Positions 45,498-54,367 of a DNA stretch of 64,000 bases are shown here, one piece after another; positions within the stretch are counted from its first letter, which is position 1; every line of letters starts with the position of its first letter. The notes beneath the pieces were generated by a model, which was given only the letters and a program-made list of their open reading frames with translations, did no database searches and was not told the origin of the DNA. A program made the position numbers and the translations under genes. Source of the DNA: Solidesulfovibrio magneticus RS-1 (GTDB lineage Bacteria > Desulfobacterota > Desulfovibrionia > Desulfovibrionales > Desulfovibrionaceae); the NCBI RefSeq assembly GCF_000010665.1, contig NC_012796.1:62001-126000 (forward strand), given 5' to 3'.

Positions 45498-45876
45498 TAA
45501 GGACTGGAACGTCGTGTTCGAATATTCAAGGGCACAGGCGATTGCTGACGGCGTCCTTGTGGACGTCACCGATGCGGCCAGGGGAGTCGGGTTCAAGGTG
45601 CATACCGTCGTCACCGCCACCCTCTACCACGGCTATGTCGTCCCGCCTGCCGGCCTGGACGGGAGCTTTGGTCAGAGCGCCGCCGGCAGACTCCATGACG
45701 TCCTAACGCTGGCGCTGTTCGCCGCCAGGGCGAGCAAGGGAACCGACCGGGTCTATTTCAAGGTCGACTTTCTTATGGCCCCAGGAAAGACAGAGACGGT
45801 CGACATCATCGCCCACATTGGCCCTGGTGACACGCCGGCCCCGGTTTTGACGATCATGATGCCTGGTGACGATTAA
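45487..45876 (+). CDS. DUF6573-like plasmid protein
   Basis: 129 aa. FEYSRAQAIADGVLVDVTDA, ARGVGFKVHTVVTATLYHG, AAGRLHDVLTLALFAARASK follow the pattern I associate with DUF6573, a family of unknown role on plasmids and integrative elements. The start at 45487 follows GGGGG and overlaps the small gene upstream. No counterpart is present in element A at this place. Confidence 0.7.
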   Translation: MTPDKDWNVVFEYSRAQAIADGVLVDVTDAARGVGFKVHTVVTATLYHGYVVPPAGLDGSFGQSAAGRLHDVLTLALFAARASKGTDRVYFKVDFLMAPGKTETVDIIAHIGPGDTPAPVLTIMMPGDD

Positions 45877-46410
45877 TTTGTTTGAATCGATCTGTTCTAT
45901 TCGAAATGTCATGCACTTATTTCATACGTATTTAAGATGAAATTGCTGCATTTCGATTTGAGTAAATACAATAGCTTTTGATTGGTTATTCGAATGTATG
46001 TCATCCTGTCAGACATTGATTTGATAAACGTCTGAGAGAAAGTCTCATGTGATCAGATATAAAGATTAATAAAAACTTATTGAAGACAATGAAGACAAGT
46101 TTCGGTTGTTATATTTAAACGCCGTTATGTTGATCTTAACTCCAGTATCACCGCCACTTGGTCTTATCGAATAAAACCCGCCCAAAAAGTTTGCGTTCTT
46201 TGTATCCGTCGAAGTCGAATCGTCCTGGGATAGGTCTGTCGTTCCCGGATTTGACGCGGAGCAGACATCGTTATTCGTCCTCAGTATTGACCATCACTAG
46301 AGGAACACAACATTATAGATATTACAAAATGTGAATCAAAATATTTCGTGTTAATTCCCTGTCGTATGGCAACGTTCTTAAACAAACAAAAATAACAAAG
46401 CAGGGTGATT
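45877..46410. other. 530-base gene-free gap
   Basis: The GC content changes here from gene-like GC-rich to AT-rich, which may be a recombination joint between two parts of element B. I see no gene, repeat or clear promoter. Confidence 0.45.
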
Positions 46411-47349
46411 ATGGGTAAAGTGCAAGAGTTTCAACGAAGTGTCGGCGTCACAAAATCAGAAGAATTCAACAAAAAACAGCTAGCAACACACGCTATCAAT
46501 GGAGGGTTAATCTGTGGACATGGTTGTGCATATTGCTCCACGCCTTCTTTACTTCGAACCCATGCACTATTTCGAGACATGGGAATTTCTTCTTTTCAAT
46601 ACTTTGCAGAAGGTGGCTCTGTAGTTGACCCATGGACAGCTATTCGTGTCGGTAGACAGATCGGGAGTCTTACCGAAAATGATATGGTAATGATCAGTAC
46701 GATAACTGACTGCTGGTCGCCAGAAGCACAGAAGCATAATCTTGGAAGAAAAATACTAGAACAAGTCCTCATTAATTCAAAGTGCAAAGTTAGAGTACTC
46801 ACAAAGAATGCCGCCGTTCAAAATGATTTCGACATTATAAAGCAATTTGGAGATCGCATTCGTATCGGATTGAGCATCACAAGTCCAATATCTAAAGAGA
46901 ATATTATAAAGTTGATTGAACCCAATGCATCCTTAATGTCTGAACGTATTGACGCTATGAAAAAAGCCCACTCCCTGGGGATTAAAACCTTTGGAATGAT
47001 TTGTCCTGTTCTTCCTGGGATTGGGAATGATCCTGAAAGCTACAAACAAATGCTTTCTGCTGTTTTAGAATGTGATCCTGAAGCCATTTGGACTGAACCG
47101 CTGAATCCTCGTGGACCTGGAATTACTAGATGCATGGAAATCTTGGACAAAAACAATCATTCAAATATTGCTGCTCATTTTGATATAATTAGAAATTCTA
47201 CTTTACATATGGACTATGTTGAAAATCTTATTAACATGGCTACTAACATTGCAAAAGAGATGAACTGCATCGATAAATTGAAAATATTGGTTTATTCGAA
47301 CGGCGACGGCTATCGTGTCGACGACCAGGCTGTGATTTGGTTAAAATAG
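46411..47349 (+). CDS. Radical-SAM protein, SPL-like, second paralogue
   Basis: 312 aa with the cluster motif C35-GHG-C39-AY-C42 in GGLICGHGCAYCSTPSLL. It parallels the 43119 product along its whole length: MVMISTITDCWSPEAQKHNL, VRVLTKNAAVQNDFDII, IRIGLSITSPISKENI, LKILVYSNGDGYRVDDQAVI. Codon use is AT-rich, unlike the GC-rich first copy, so the two were acquired separately, not by recent duplication. AGGGTGATT precedes the ATG. A terminator follows, then the DUF927 gene. Confidence 0.8.
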   Translation: MGKVQEFQRSVGVTKSEEFNKKQLATHAINGGLICGHGCAYCSTPSLLRTHALFRDMGISSFQYFAEGGSVVDPWTAIRVGRQIGSLTENDMVMISTITDCWSPEAQKHNLGRKILEQVLINSKCKVRVLTKNAAVQNDFDIIKQFGDRIRIGLSITSPISKENIIKLIEPNASLMSERIDAMKKAHSLGIKTFGMICPVLPGIGNDPESYKQMLSAVLECDPEAIWTEPLNPRGPGITRCMEILDKNNHSNIAAHFDIIRNSTLHMDYVENLINMATNIAKEMNCIDKLKILVYSNGDGYRVDDQAVIWLK

Positions 47350-47366
47350 TATTTAACATTTAGTCG

Positions 47367-47405
47367 AAAGAGCCACTTGGTTGCCCCCAGGTGGCTCTTT
47401 CTATT
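47367..47405 (+). terminator. Terminator after the second radical-SAM gene
   Basis: AAAGAGCCACTTGG, TTGCC loop, CCAGGTGGCTCTTT, then CTATTT. Confidence 0.85.
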
Positions 47406-47420
47406 TCTATGGAGACAACA

Positions 47421-49334
47421 ATGATCATGCAATCAAATGAAGCTACTAAGTTTTCATCGGACATCGATGGTCAGTTAGAGAGTGACAGCCAAAAGAAAAA
47501 AATAACGTCAGTAAACATTAGGTCCGTTCTTCCAGATGCACCTGTATCAATTCACTGCACCTTACCCATCACAGTCGTCTTTTCTTCAGGAAAATCTCTA
47601 ATCAGGAGAATTGACATCAAAACAGACAAAGCTGACTTCATTTCTCCATGCCCTCTGTTCATATCCAAAAGAGGCATCGATCTCGTGTCCCAAAAAGAGA
47701 CAGTTGAGTTGGCCTGGGTGCGCGATGATCAATGGAAATTCATCGAAGTTGACCGTAGCTATATTTGCAAGCACACAAAGATTGTTGATTTAGCAGACTA
47801 TGGATTTCCAATAACTTCTGATTCTGCAAAAGAAATAACTTCATATCTCCGGTGGTATGAAAAAATAAATGCTCAACATATTCCTGTGACAATCAACACT
47901 TCCCAGATGGGTTGGAATAAAGAAGAGCATTGTTTTTTGCTCGGGAATGATTGCATCGTTCCTACCTCAGAGATTGATCTCAATGAGATATTTGATCACT
48001 ATGAGCCTCAAGTCTCAAGGCCGTACAGGTTCCGGGCTGTAGACGCTGGAGAACGACAACTTGCCCACAGCTTTCACACGAAAGGAACATATGAAAAATG
48101 TGTTGAGGGTATAAATACGATTTTTGCGTTTCCAATAGTTCTTTTTACATTCTACGCATCCATAACGGCTCCGTTCTTGAAAATATTTGACTGTAAAAAT
48201 TTTATGTATGAAATATCAGCCCCTACTTCTACTGGAAAGACAGCTGCTCTTGAAATCGCTGCGTCAAACTGGGGAGATCCCCATGAAAGTTCAGGTGGCT
48301 TTTTTAGAACGTGGAAAAGTACAAGCACAGCCATTGAAAGGATATTACAGTCTGTCAATGGCATCCCCATTATTTTAGATGACACAAAAAACGCTCCAGG
48401 ATATGACAAGTGTGGAAAATCGTGCACACCCCTTGTTGTACAGACGATTTACATGATTTCTACTGGCATAGGTAAATCCAGGGGAACTTTGTCAGGTACA
48501 GACGCAAACGCCTCTTATAGTACAATTGTGATGTCTTCTGGTGAGTCTCCATCGATAGACTTGACAAGCGATGGTGGCTCAAGAGGAAGAATCATTTCCC
48601 TCTGGGGTTACCCTTTCAAAAAGCAATCTCCAGAAATTCGTAGCTATATTTCAAATTTGAAAACTATTTTTCGAAACAATTACGGCCATGTTGCTAGACG
48701 ACTTGTAAGTTTTATTATGAATCATAAATCTGATTGGCCATGTTGGGCAGAAGCTTATAAAGAAGTTTGCTTTGAACTAGCAAGCAAAGAAAATGTAAAC
48801 GCCGTACAATGTCGCGTCAGTGAAAGTGTTGCAGCTATTGCAACAGCAATTCCTTTGATTCATGCAGCTTTGCCAGAGCTACGCAGAGATATCGATTTGA
48901 AATCGCTGATTGGCACCATAAATGAACTTGCACATCAAGAAGCGGTATTGGAAGATAATGGTTCGAGATTTATCCAGATCTTGTCTGACTACATAGCAGA
49001 CGATACTAGCAAATTATTGACAAAGTTTAAAGTAGAAAGAAACCAACAGGTAGCATCAAGAGATATTGAGATCTATTCAGACCATGATGGCTCTGACTGG
49101 AATTTCATCGGGATCAGCTCAGAACTATTCAAGACACTTGTCAAAGAAAATCAGCTTAATAAGTCAGAAGTCTTAAGAACACTACTAGCTAAAAAGTTGA
49201 TAGATGTTAATAATAGTTCGAAAGGAAGCCAGAAACAAGTTGTTATTAGTGGCGGTGCAACTGGAACTTTCAAAAAGAACTTGTACTGTATCAAGAAGTC
49301 GGCTTTCAGTCCTAATGAGATTGACTTTGCATGA
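47421..49334 (+). CDS. DUF927-type helicase-like protein
   Basis: 637 aa. The ATPase core is EISAPTSTGKTAALEIAASN (Walker A), WGDPHESSGGFFRTWKSTST, and NGIPIILDDTKNAPGYDKCG (Walker B), followed by STIVMSSGESPSIDLTSDGG. This is the DUF927 / superfamily II-III replication helicase seen on integrative elements and prophages. The start at 47421 has GGAG; upstream in-frame codons lie in the terminator. The C-terminal 100 residues are probably a DNA-binding tail. It probably supports element replication, as a second helicase besides the primase at 39040. Confidence 0.82.
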   Translation: MIMQSNEATKFSSDIDGQLESDSQKKKITSVNIRSVLPDAPVSIHCTLPITVVFSSGKSLIRRIDIKTDKADFISPCPLFISKRGIDLVSQKETVELAWVRDDQWKFIEVDRSYICKHTKIVDLADYGFPITSDSAKEITSYLRWYEKINAQHIPVTINTSQMGWNKEEHCFLLGNDCIVPTSEIDLNEIFDHYEPQVSRPYRFRAVDAGERQLAHSFHTKGTYEKCVEGINTIFAFPIVLFTFYASITAPFLKIFDCKNFMYEISAPTSTGKTAALEIAASNWGDPHESSGGFFRTWKSTSTAIERILQSVNGIPIILDDTKNAPGYDKCGKSCTPLVVQTIYMISTGIGKSRGTLSGTDANASYSTIVMSSGESPSIDLTSDGGSRGRIISLWGYPFKKQSPEIRSYISNLKTIFRNNYGHVARRLVSFIMNHKSDWPCWAEAYKEVCFELASKENVNAVQCRVSESVAAIATAIPLIHAALPELRRDIDLKSLIGTINELAHQEAVLEDNGSRFIQILSDYIADDTSKLLTKFKVERNQQVASRDIEIYSDHDGSDWNFIGISSELFKTLVKENQLNKSEVLRTLLAKKLIDVNNSSKGSQKQVVISGGATGTFKKNLYCIKKSAFSPNEIDFA

Positions 49335-49663
49335 TGAAGTGGTGATTATTAATCCTAGTTAAAATTTAATCATAGTGGTGTCGGAGTACTAAAATACTAA
49401 CTCCAGTACTAACCATTTTAGTATTAAATTCTTTATTTATTTTATATATTTACACAATAAATACTAAAATACTAAATTTAATTTTAATATATAATATAAT
49501 ATCCTTCTCCTTCATATATATAAAAAAAAGGGGGAGGGGTGTCAAAAAAGTTAGTAATTTGTATTAAATCTATCTAATTGATTTTATTATAAAAAACTAA
49601 AACCCCTGGTGAAAATACTAAAAATGGTTTTTAGTATTCCCCTGGGGCAAGGTAGGCACAGTC
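49335..49663. other. AT-rich gene-free gap
   Basis: TAAAATACTAAATTTAATTT-like short repeats of ACTAAAATACTAA around 49388-49470, then AAAAAAAAGGGGGAGGGG at 49522. Possibly an AT-rich unwinding region; nothing else is seen. Confidence 0.4.
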
Positions 49664-50071
49664 ATGTACTATGAAAAGATCCTTCGACTTTACAATTTGC
49701 CAGAGAGTAACTTCAATTTGATTTCAAAACAAATTGATCTGGATACTTCTGGAAAAACATCTCATTTAACATCTATTCCTCAAAATGATTTAAAATCATC
49801 TACTAAAAATATAACCGTCAGTGAAAAAATAGAAGTTGATTCTATTGAAAATATTAATCCTGGACACGACATCGAAATGACTTCGTCAATTAACTCAGTT
49901 GATTGTTTCAAATGCAATTACCTTGAAAACAATGGAAATTATACTCCTAGCGACGATTTAGTATGTGGTTTTACTAATAAAAAATTAACTTCCACTGACA
50001 CGCAATGTGACAACTTTGAGCCAAAGACGGAGCTACAAAATGAACCTGAAATTGATGATTATACTGGCTAA
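49664..50071 (+). CDS. Hypothetical protein with four-cysteine cluster
   Basis: 135 aa. The C-terminal half has C-x2-C (DCFKCNYLENNGNY), then LVCGFTNKKLT and TQCDNFEP, a likely zinc ribbon. The N-terminal half is serine/threonine-rich and looks disordered. LYNLPESNF at the start resembles LFGLPESAEDA in the small protein at 55559. No family recognised. It follows the DUF927 gene and is closed by the terminator at 50106, so it is probably expressed. Confidence 0.6.
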   Translation: MYYEKILRLYNLPESNFNLISKQIDLDTSGKTSHLTSIPQNDLKSSTKNITVSEKIEVDSIENINPGHDIEMTSSINSVDCFKCNYLENNGNYTPSDDLVCGFTNKKLTSTDTQCDNFEPKTELQNEPEIDDYTG

Positions 50072-50105
50072 TTGATCTGTCTTTATATTTTTGCGGTAAA
50101 CACCT

Positions 50106-50140
50106 TGGGGGAGGCTTCTATTGCTTCCCCCTTTTCTTTT
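50106..50140 (+). terminator. Terminator after the four-cysteine protein gene
   Basis: GGGGGAGGC, TTCTATT loop, GCTTCCCCC, TTTTCTTTT. A second hairpin, GCCCCTCC ACC GGAGGGGC, is at 50166-50184. Confidence 0.85.
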
Positions 50141-50734
50141 CTCGGCCAGAATGATGCTTAAAAAAGCCCCTCCACCGGAGGGGCATACTTCATGGACCCC
50201 ATGAAGGCGACAGATTGGTATTCATGACTACCGCTCCGTCATGACAAAATTATCGTAATGCAGTGCTGCATTCTATCCCATGTTATATCTGTAAAGTTTT
50301 GTTCTGATCTGCCGAACCAAACGAAAACATACTTGTTTAGCTAAAAGATCAAGAAAATATAGATTATACCAAGCAGCAATGATCTTCATTGCACACCGCT
50401 CCATCTCCCGATTGCTCAGCAACGAATCGAGTGTTCGCCATCTGAAAAATAGGAAGAGTTTTAGCTGTTTTTATCCTTATATCTTGATAGATATTAAAAA
50501 TTATACACTTTGTATCTACAAGATATGTATTGATTACAATCTTTCGATCAGAAAAATTAAATTTGGTCATGGGAGCCGTGAAGCATCGGCGTCCAGGAAG
50601 TCAGGTCTAAATGTCCTGGCTACCAAAAAGTCAAAAAACAAAGAGTCTCATGAAAAAGAAGATGATCACTTCCTTTTGAATCAAAATCCATGAGATGAAC
50701 CAGTTTGCTATTGAGCAATCAAAACAAATGAGTG

Positions 50735-51276
50735 GTTGAGACGATTCAGTAGCCCGAAATCCTTAGGGATGAAGCAGTGGTGGCCAATGTGCAGGATGAG
50801 AACCATGGCCGTTCGAAATCTAATGAATAATTCATTTTAGCACATTGAAGCGATTATGCTCGGGATGTTGAAAAGACGGACACCGATTTGACCACGGGAA
50901 GCCCATAAGTACATAAAAGACAAGGAATCTTTGTGCCAATGGGTGGCTGCGGTTCGTAAGGAACCATGAGATGATGCAGTAAACAATTGAAAATCTGTTC
51001 AAAAAGATAGTATAAAGTCAAGACATATCGTAAGATTCAATAAAAAGTGTAAAAATTTTACAATTACCATATAAAAACAACAATTTGCCTAGCGCTGCAT
51101 CATCTCATCTAGCTGTATTCGGGAAAACCGAACGTACAGAAAGATCAAGAAGCTTGAATTAGCGATAATTCTTTCGATCTTGGGGCTGATTCTGGGTGTC
51201 AATGAGAAGTTGATGCCTTGGGTCGGCCGAAAATGCTAGCGAAGCTTGTCCTTTAACGAGGATAAGCTTCTTTTTG
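50735..51276 (+). ncRNA. Structured non-coding RNA candidate, element B copy
   Basis: Counterpart of 31701-32315. It has the same motifs in the same order: GTTGAGACGA, TAGCCCG, GGATGAG-CATGGC, CGATTA-CTCGGGATG, GGGAAGCCC, the GTAA-loop hairpin GGTTCGTAAGGAACC at 50951-50965, and AGCTGTATTCGGGAAAACCG at 51111. In the last hairpin the lower pairs TGTA/TACA and upper TCGG/CCGA replace CGTA/TACG and GCGG/CCGC of copy A, with a two-base CG bulge like group II domain V. A terminator closes it. Confidence 0.6.
51241..51276 (+). terminator. Terminator of the element B non-coding RNA
   Basis: GAAGCTTGTCC, TTTAACGA loop, GGATAAGCTTC, TTTTTG. Stem of 11 pairs with one wobble. Confidence 0.88.
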
Positions 51277-51374
51277 TTCAATTATCTTGGGATTACGGAG
51301 TATCGAACGGCGCGGTGTCGTTTGCTTGTTTACCTACTGTTGTCCTCCACTTTTCTGGACACCCTCAAAAAAGC

Positions 51375-51475
51375 CCCCCTCCAAATTGCCCCTTCCTGGG
51401 GTTTTCGGGGCCGAACCCATGCTCAGGTTCCCGTCGACCCCAAAAACGCCAGGATTCGCGTCCTACGGCCAATCC
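51375..51475. repeat. GC-rich leader island before the AbrB-like gene (element B)
   Basis: CCTTCCTGGGGTTTTCGGGG, CCCATGCTCAGGTTCCCGTC, CCCCAAAAACGCC correspond to the island at 32380-32545. Same position relative to the regulator gene. Confidence 0.5.
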
Positions 51476-51663
51476 ACGTTTCCGACATGATCAGGACCAA
51501 CATTTATGAATTAAAATACACGGTAAATCGCTTACTTGGTGTGTTTTATGAGAACTTTTGAGTAAACAAGAAATTTTTCTGTTAATTCACTTTATTTCCT
51601 TATTGTCGTTTCAAGAGCGACCGACAGATATTTACTTATACAAAACCAACAAGGAGATTTGTT

Positions 51664-52026
51664 ATGTCGAAGAAGGAAGATCAACCTGCCAAGGGAATGA
51701 AGCTTGAGTCGAAATACAATCCAACGTTGCTTCGAGAGTGCATCAAGAACAATAACTCTGCCAGCGAAATCATGGAAAAGCTAGGGATTACCCACAAGCA
51801 AACGCTTAAGCAGTACGTCTTGAAGTTGATGAGCGATGATCGCAACTTTTACGAAGTAAAGGGAATGTACGTTAAAAGCTCTACCAGACCCAAGGTTAAC
51901 AAGAACAACGAAATCAAACTCTATCTTAAAAACCTTGGACTAGAAGAACTTCAACTGGTTGAAGGTGACGAGTTCACGGTTATGGTGGAGAACGGTTCTA
52001 TCGTTCTGACCAAGATCGAGCATTGA
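51664..52026 (+). CDS. AbrB-like small regulator with HTH (element B)
   Basis: 120 aa, homologous to the 32652 product (LESKYNPTLLRECIKNNN; SEIMEKLGITHKQTLKQYVL). The N-terminal half is a helix-turn-helix and the C-terminal half an AbrB-like hairpin (NEIKLYLKNLGLEELQLVEG, DEFTVMVENGSIVLTKI). AAGGAG precedes the ATG. Candidate repressor of the recombinase genes through the palindrome at 52188. Confidence 0.75.
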   Translation: MSKKEDQPAKGMKLESKYNPTLLRECIKNNNSASEIMEKLGITHKQTLKQYVLKLMSDDRNFYEVKGMYVKSSTRPKVNKNNEIKLYLKNLGLEELQLVEGDEFTVMVENGSIVLTKIEH

Positions 52027-52037
52027 CGCCTTGTTGG

Positions 52038-52071
52038 ATAGTGCCATGCAAGCAATTGCGTGGCATTATTC
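52038..52071 (+). terminator. Hairpin after the AbrB-like gene, element B
   Basis: ATAGTGCCATGCAA, GCAA loop, TTGCGTGGCATTAT, then TCTTTG. Confidence 0.7.
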
Positions 52072-52187
52072 TTTGTTTCATCTTTTATGCGAATGTTGAT
52101 GGCGACTTTCAGGAGTCAATCATTCAGCTAGGTTTTGATGCTTCTTAAGCAATTTTGAGCAAGAAAATACAGATATACTATCATAAG

Positions 52188-52221
52188 CCAATGTACGATT
52201 TGTCGTAGAAACGTACATTGG
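52188..52221. promoter_or_regulatory. Perfect palindrome upstream of lone recombinase gene (element B)
   Basis: CCAATGTACG, 14 bases including TCGTAGAAA, CGTACATTGG. The TAGAAACG/TAGAAACGT part is the same in element A. A candidate operator or leader hairpin. Confidence 0.6.
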
Positions 52222-52357
52222 GGCTGGAGGCCAGAGAAAGTCTTTGGATTCCAACAAGATCAAGCCGTTGGCCTTAGGCCGTCGTGCCATGCCCCTGTTT
52301 TGAATGTATGGTTTTACTAGCCTTGCAAATGAAATCGAACATTGGAGGAAGTTCGCC

Positions 52358-52915
52358 ATGAAAGTCGAACCGATCATTGATTTGAAAAACATCAAAAGCA
52401 TCAAGAAACTTTTGAGTAACAATCCTCGTGATCGATTACTTTTCATCATGGGGATCAACTCTGGACTCAGGGTACAGGACATTCTGTCGTTGAAGATCAG
52501 CGACGTTAAATCCTGTAAAATCGGCGACCGAATTGCTGTCAAAGAAAAGAAAACTGGCAAAGAAAACGTGTTCATTATGAACAAAGAAATATTTGCTGCT
52601 CTTCAAGATCATTTTACGTCAATCGAACTAGTCGATAATCACTTCCTGTACAAAAGCAGGAAAGGGAAAAATTATCCATTAACGACATATGCAGTTACGC
52701 AAATGGTGCAGCGGTGGTGTGATGCGGTAAATCTTTCAGGAAACTATGGGGCGCATACCCTTCGAAAAACCTGGTGCTATCACCAGCGTAAAACATTTGG
52801 AGTAAGCTGGGAAGTCTTAGCCAAGCGATTGAACCACAGTAGCCCTTCGATAACGCGAAGGTACCTTGGAGTGCAAGAGGAGGAAGTTGAAGAAATATTG
52901 CTTAATACAATTTAA
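52358..52915 (+). CDS. Lone tyrosine recombinase catalytic domain (element B)
   Basis: 185 aa, the same length as the element A protein and closely similar (MKVEPIIDLKNIKSIKKLLS; INSGLRVQDILSLKIS). Box II is GAHTLRKTWCYHQR, the nucleophile region HSSPSITRRYLGVQEEEVEE. It has no arm- or core-binding domain. GGAGG lies before the ATG at 52358; the earlier in-frame ATG lacks a site. Conservation next to a full integrase argues for a specific role, perhaps controlling excision direction. Confidence 0.85.
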   Translation: MKVEPIIDLKNIKSIKKLLSNNPRDRLLFIMGINSGLRVQDILSLKISDVKSCKIGDRIAVKEKKTGKENVFIMNKEIFAALQDHFTSIELVDNHFLYKSRKGKNYPLTTYAVTQMVQRWCDAVNLSGNYGAHTLRKTWCYHQRKTFGVSWEVLAKRLNHSSPSITRRYLGVQEEEVEEILLNTI

Positions 52916-52924
52916 CTCTCTTCC

Positions 52925-52950
52925 AAAAGGGGTGTTCTACCCCTTTTATT
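52925..52950 (+). terminator. Terminator between recombinase and integrase (element B)
   Basis: AAAAGGGG, TGTTCTA loop, CCCCTTTT, ATTTG. Confidence 0.72.
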
Positions 52951-53006
52951 TGTATGTCGACAAAATGTTGACGTTACGAGTTTTCAATTTTCTAAAAGGA
53001 GTTCTT

Positions 53007-54200
53007 ATGGGCGTTTATCAACGTGATGGACGGTTTATGGTTTATTGGAATGAAAACGGCAAACGGCACGATAAATCCTTCGGCCGGGGCGACGATGCTC
53101 GCCTTCGGGCTGAAGCCTTTGACTTGGCGATCATGCAGGCCAAAGAAAAGGGGAGGCCAGCTCTTGAGGTTGAGATCGTAACGGTTGGCGTCCCGGGAGT
53201 TGTCCAGAGCCAGGCCGAGACGGCGGCGGTGGCTCCAGTGGGAGCAGTTGAGGCGAACGTTGCGCCAGTGGCTCCGTTGGCCGCGCCGGTTGTTTCGGTG
53301 TCTCCGGCCGCCGCTCCATCCAAGGGACTTACATTTGGACAGCTTTCGATGATGTATCTTGACCACTTACGAGTGTCGGGGCGGACCGAGAAGCACATTG
53401 CCAGTTTGGAAAACTTGCTCAAACGCATGTTCTTCGACATTCTGGGCAAGGATACCCCGGTGGCCGGGATGACCTACCTGAAGGACATTGTCCCGTTCAT
53501 CCGTCAGATGCAAGGGGTCAGCCAGCAGACTGGCAAGCCCCGGTCTCAGGCCAGCGTGAATCGCTACTGTGACTATGTCGACGCGATCTTCAACTTCGGG
53601 ATGGAAATGGAACTCATTTCCAAAAGTCCGATGAAGGGGAGAAAAAAGGCCAAGGAGCAGCCCCGGGATGTCCAGATTGGCATTGACGACCTCAAGCGAA
53701 TTATGGACCATGCAGAATCGCATATTCGGTGGGCCATGGAGGTCTGCTTCAACCTGGGAACTCGCCCCGGCCCGTCGGAGCTCTTCGCCCTTCGCTGGGA
53801 ACACGTTGACTTCGATGCCGGGACCGTGCGTATTTACGCGACCAAGACGAAGACCTTTCGGACTGTGCCGGTGACGGAGTCGTTCCTGATTCGTCTGCGG
53901 GAGATGCGGGATCAGAGCCAGTCCGGGTTCATCGTCGAATATGAAGGGAAGCCGCTGACGACGATTCGGCGGAGCTTCAATACGGCGTGTGAAAAGGCTG
54001 GAATCACCGTGGATGTGCGGATGTATGACCTGCGTCACCTCTTCGCGACAACCATGCTTGCCAATGGCGCTGATTTGGCGGCGGTGTCGAAGCTCATGGG
54101 GCACTCGACCGTGAAGATGACCGCCGACGTGTACTACCATTACCTTGAAGGCGAGAAGGAAAAGGCGGTTGGAAAATTGCCCAGCCTTGCTAGAGTTTAA
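53007..54200 (+). CDS. Tyrosine integrase of element B
   Basis: 397 aa. MGVYQRDGRFMVYWNENGKR is the arm-binding domain and LTFGQLSMMYLDHLRVSGRT the core-binding domain. The catalytic set is R in LGTRPGPSELFALRW, MYDLRHLFATTML (Y-D-L-R instead of H-x-x-R), and LMGHSTVKMTADVYYHYL. An Ala/Pro/Val-rich linker of about 50 residues joins the first two domains and is absent or different in integrase A. The start at 53007 follows AAAAGGAG. Unlike A, more than 4 kb of cargo lies between it and the right att. Confidence 0.92.
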   Translation: MGVYQRDGRFMVYWNENGKRHDKSFGRGDDARLRAEAFDLAIMQAKEKGRPALEVEIVTVGVPGVVQSQAETAAVAPVGAVEANVAPVAPLAAPVVSVSPAAAPSKGLTFGQLSMMYLDHLRVSGRTEKHIASLENLLKRMFFDILGKDTPVAGMTYLKDIVPFIRQMQGVSQQTGKPRSQASVNRYCDYVDAIFNFGMEMELISKSPMKGRKKAKEQPRDVQIGIDDLKRIMDHAESHIRWAMEVCFNLGTRPGPSELFALRWEHVDFDAGTVRIYATKTKTFRTVPVTESFLIRLREMRDQSQSGFIVEYEGKPLTTIRRSFNTACEKAGITVDVRMYDLRHLFATTMLANGADLAAVSKLMGHSTVKMTADVYYHYLEGEKEKAVGKLPSLARV

Positions 54201-54211
54201 AAATATCTGGC

Positions 54212-54239
54212 GAGAGGCTCTTCGGGGCCTCTCTTTTTT
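54212..54239 (+). terminator. Terminator after integrase B
   Basis: GAGAGGC, TCTTCGGG loop, GCCTCTC, TTTTTT. Confidence 0.9.
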
Positions 54240-54367
54240 ATATTATTCTAGACAGTTGAATGATTATGGTCGGCAGTGAATAAATTTTTTTGTCCTGGGA
54301 AAATTCCGTACCGTGGGATCATAGCTGGTATAAGCCCATGTGTGACCAATCTGGTGGAAGGATGAAA

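Noticed and set aside
50379-50693. 104-codon plus-strand frame before the non-coding RNA
   Set aside because: No ribosome site, no counterpart in element A, and composition like surrounding non-coding DNA. It cannot be fully excluded.
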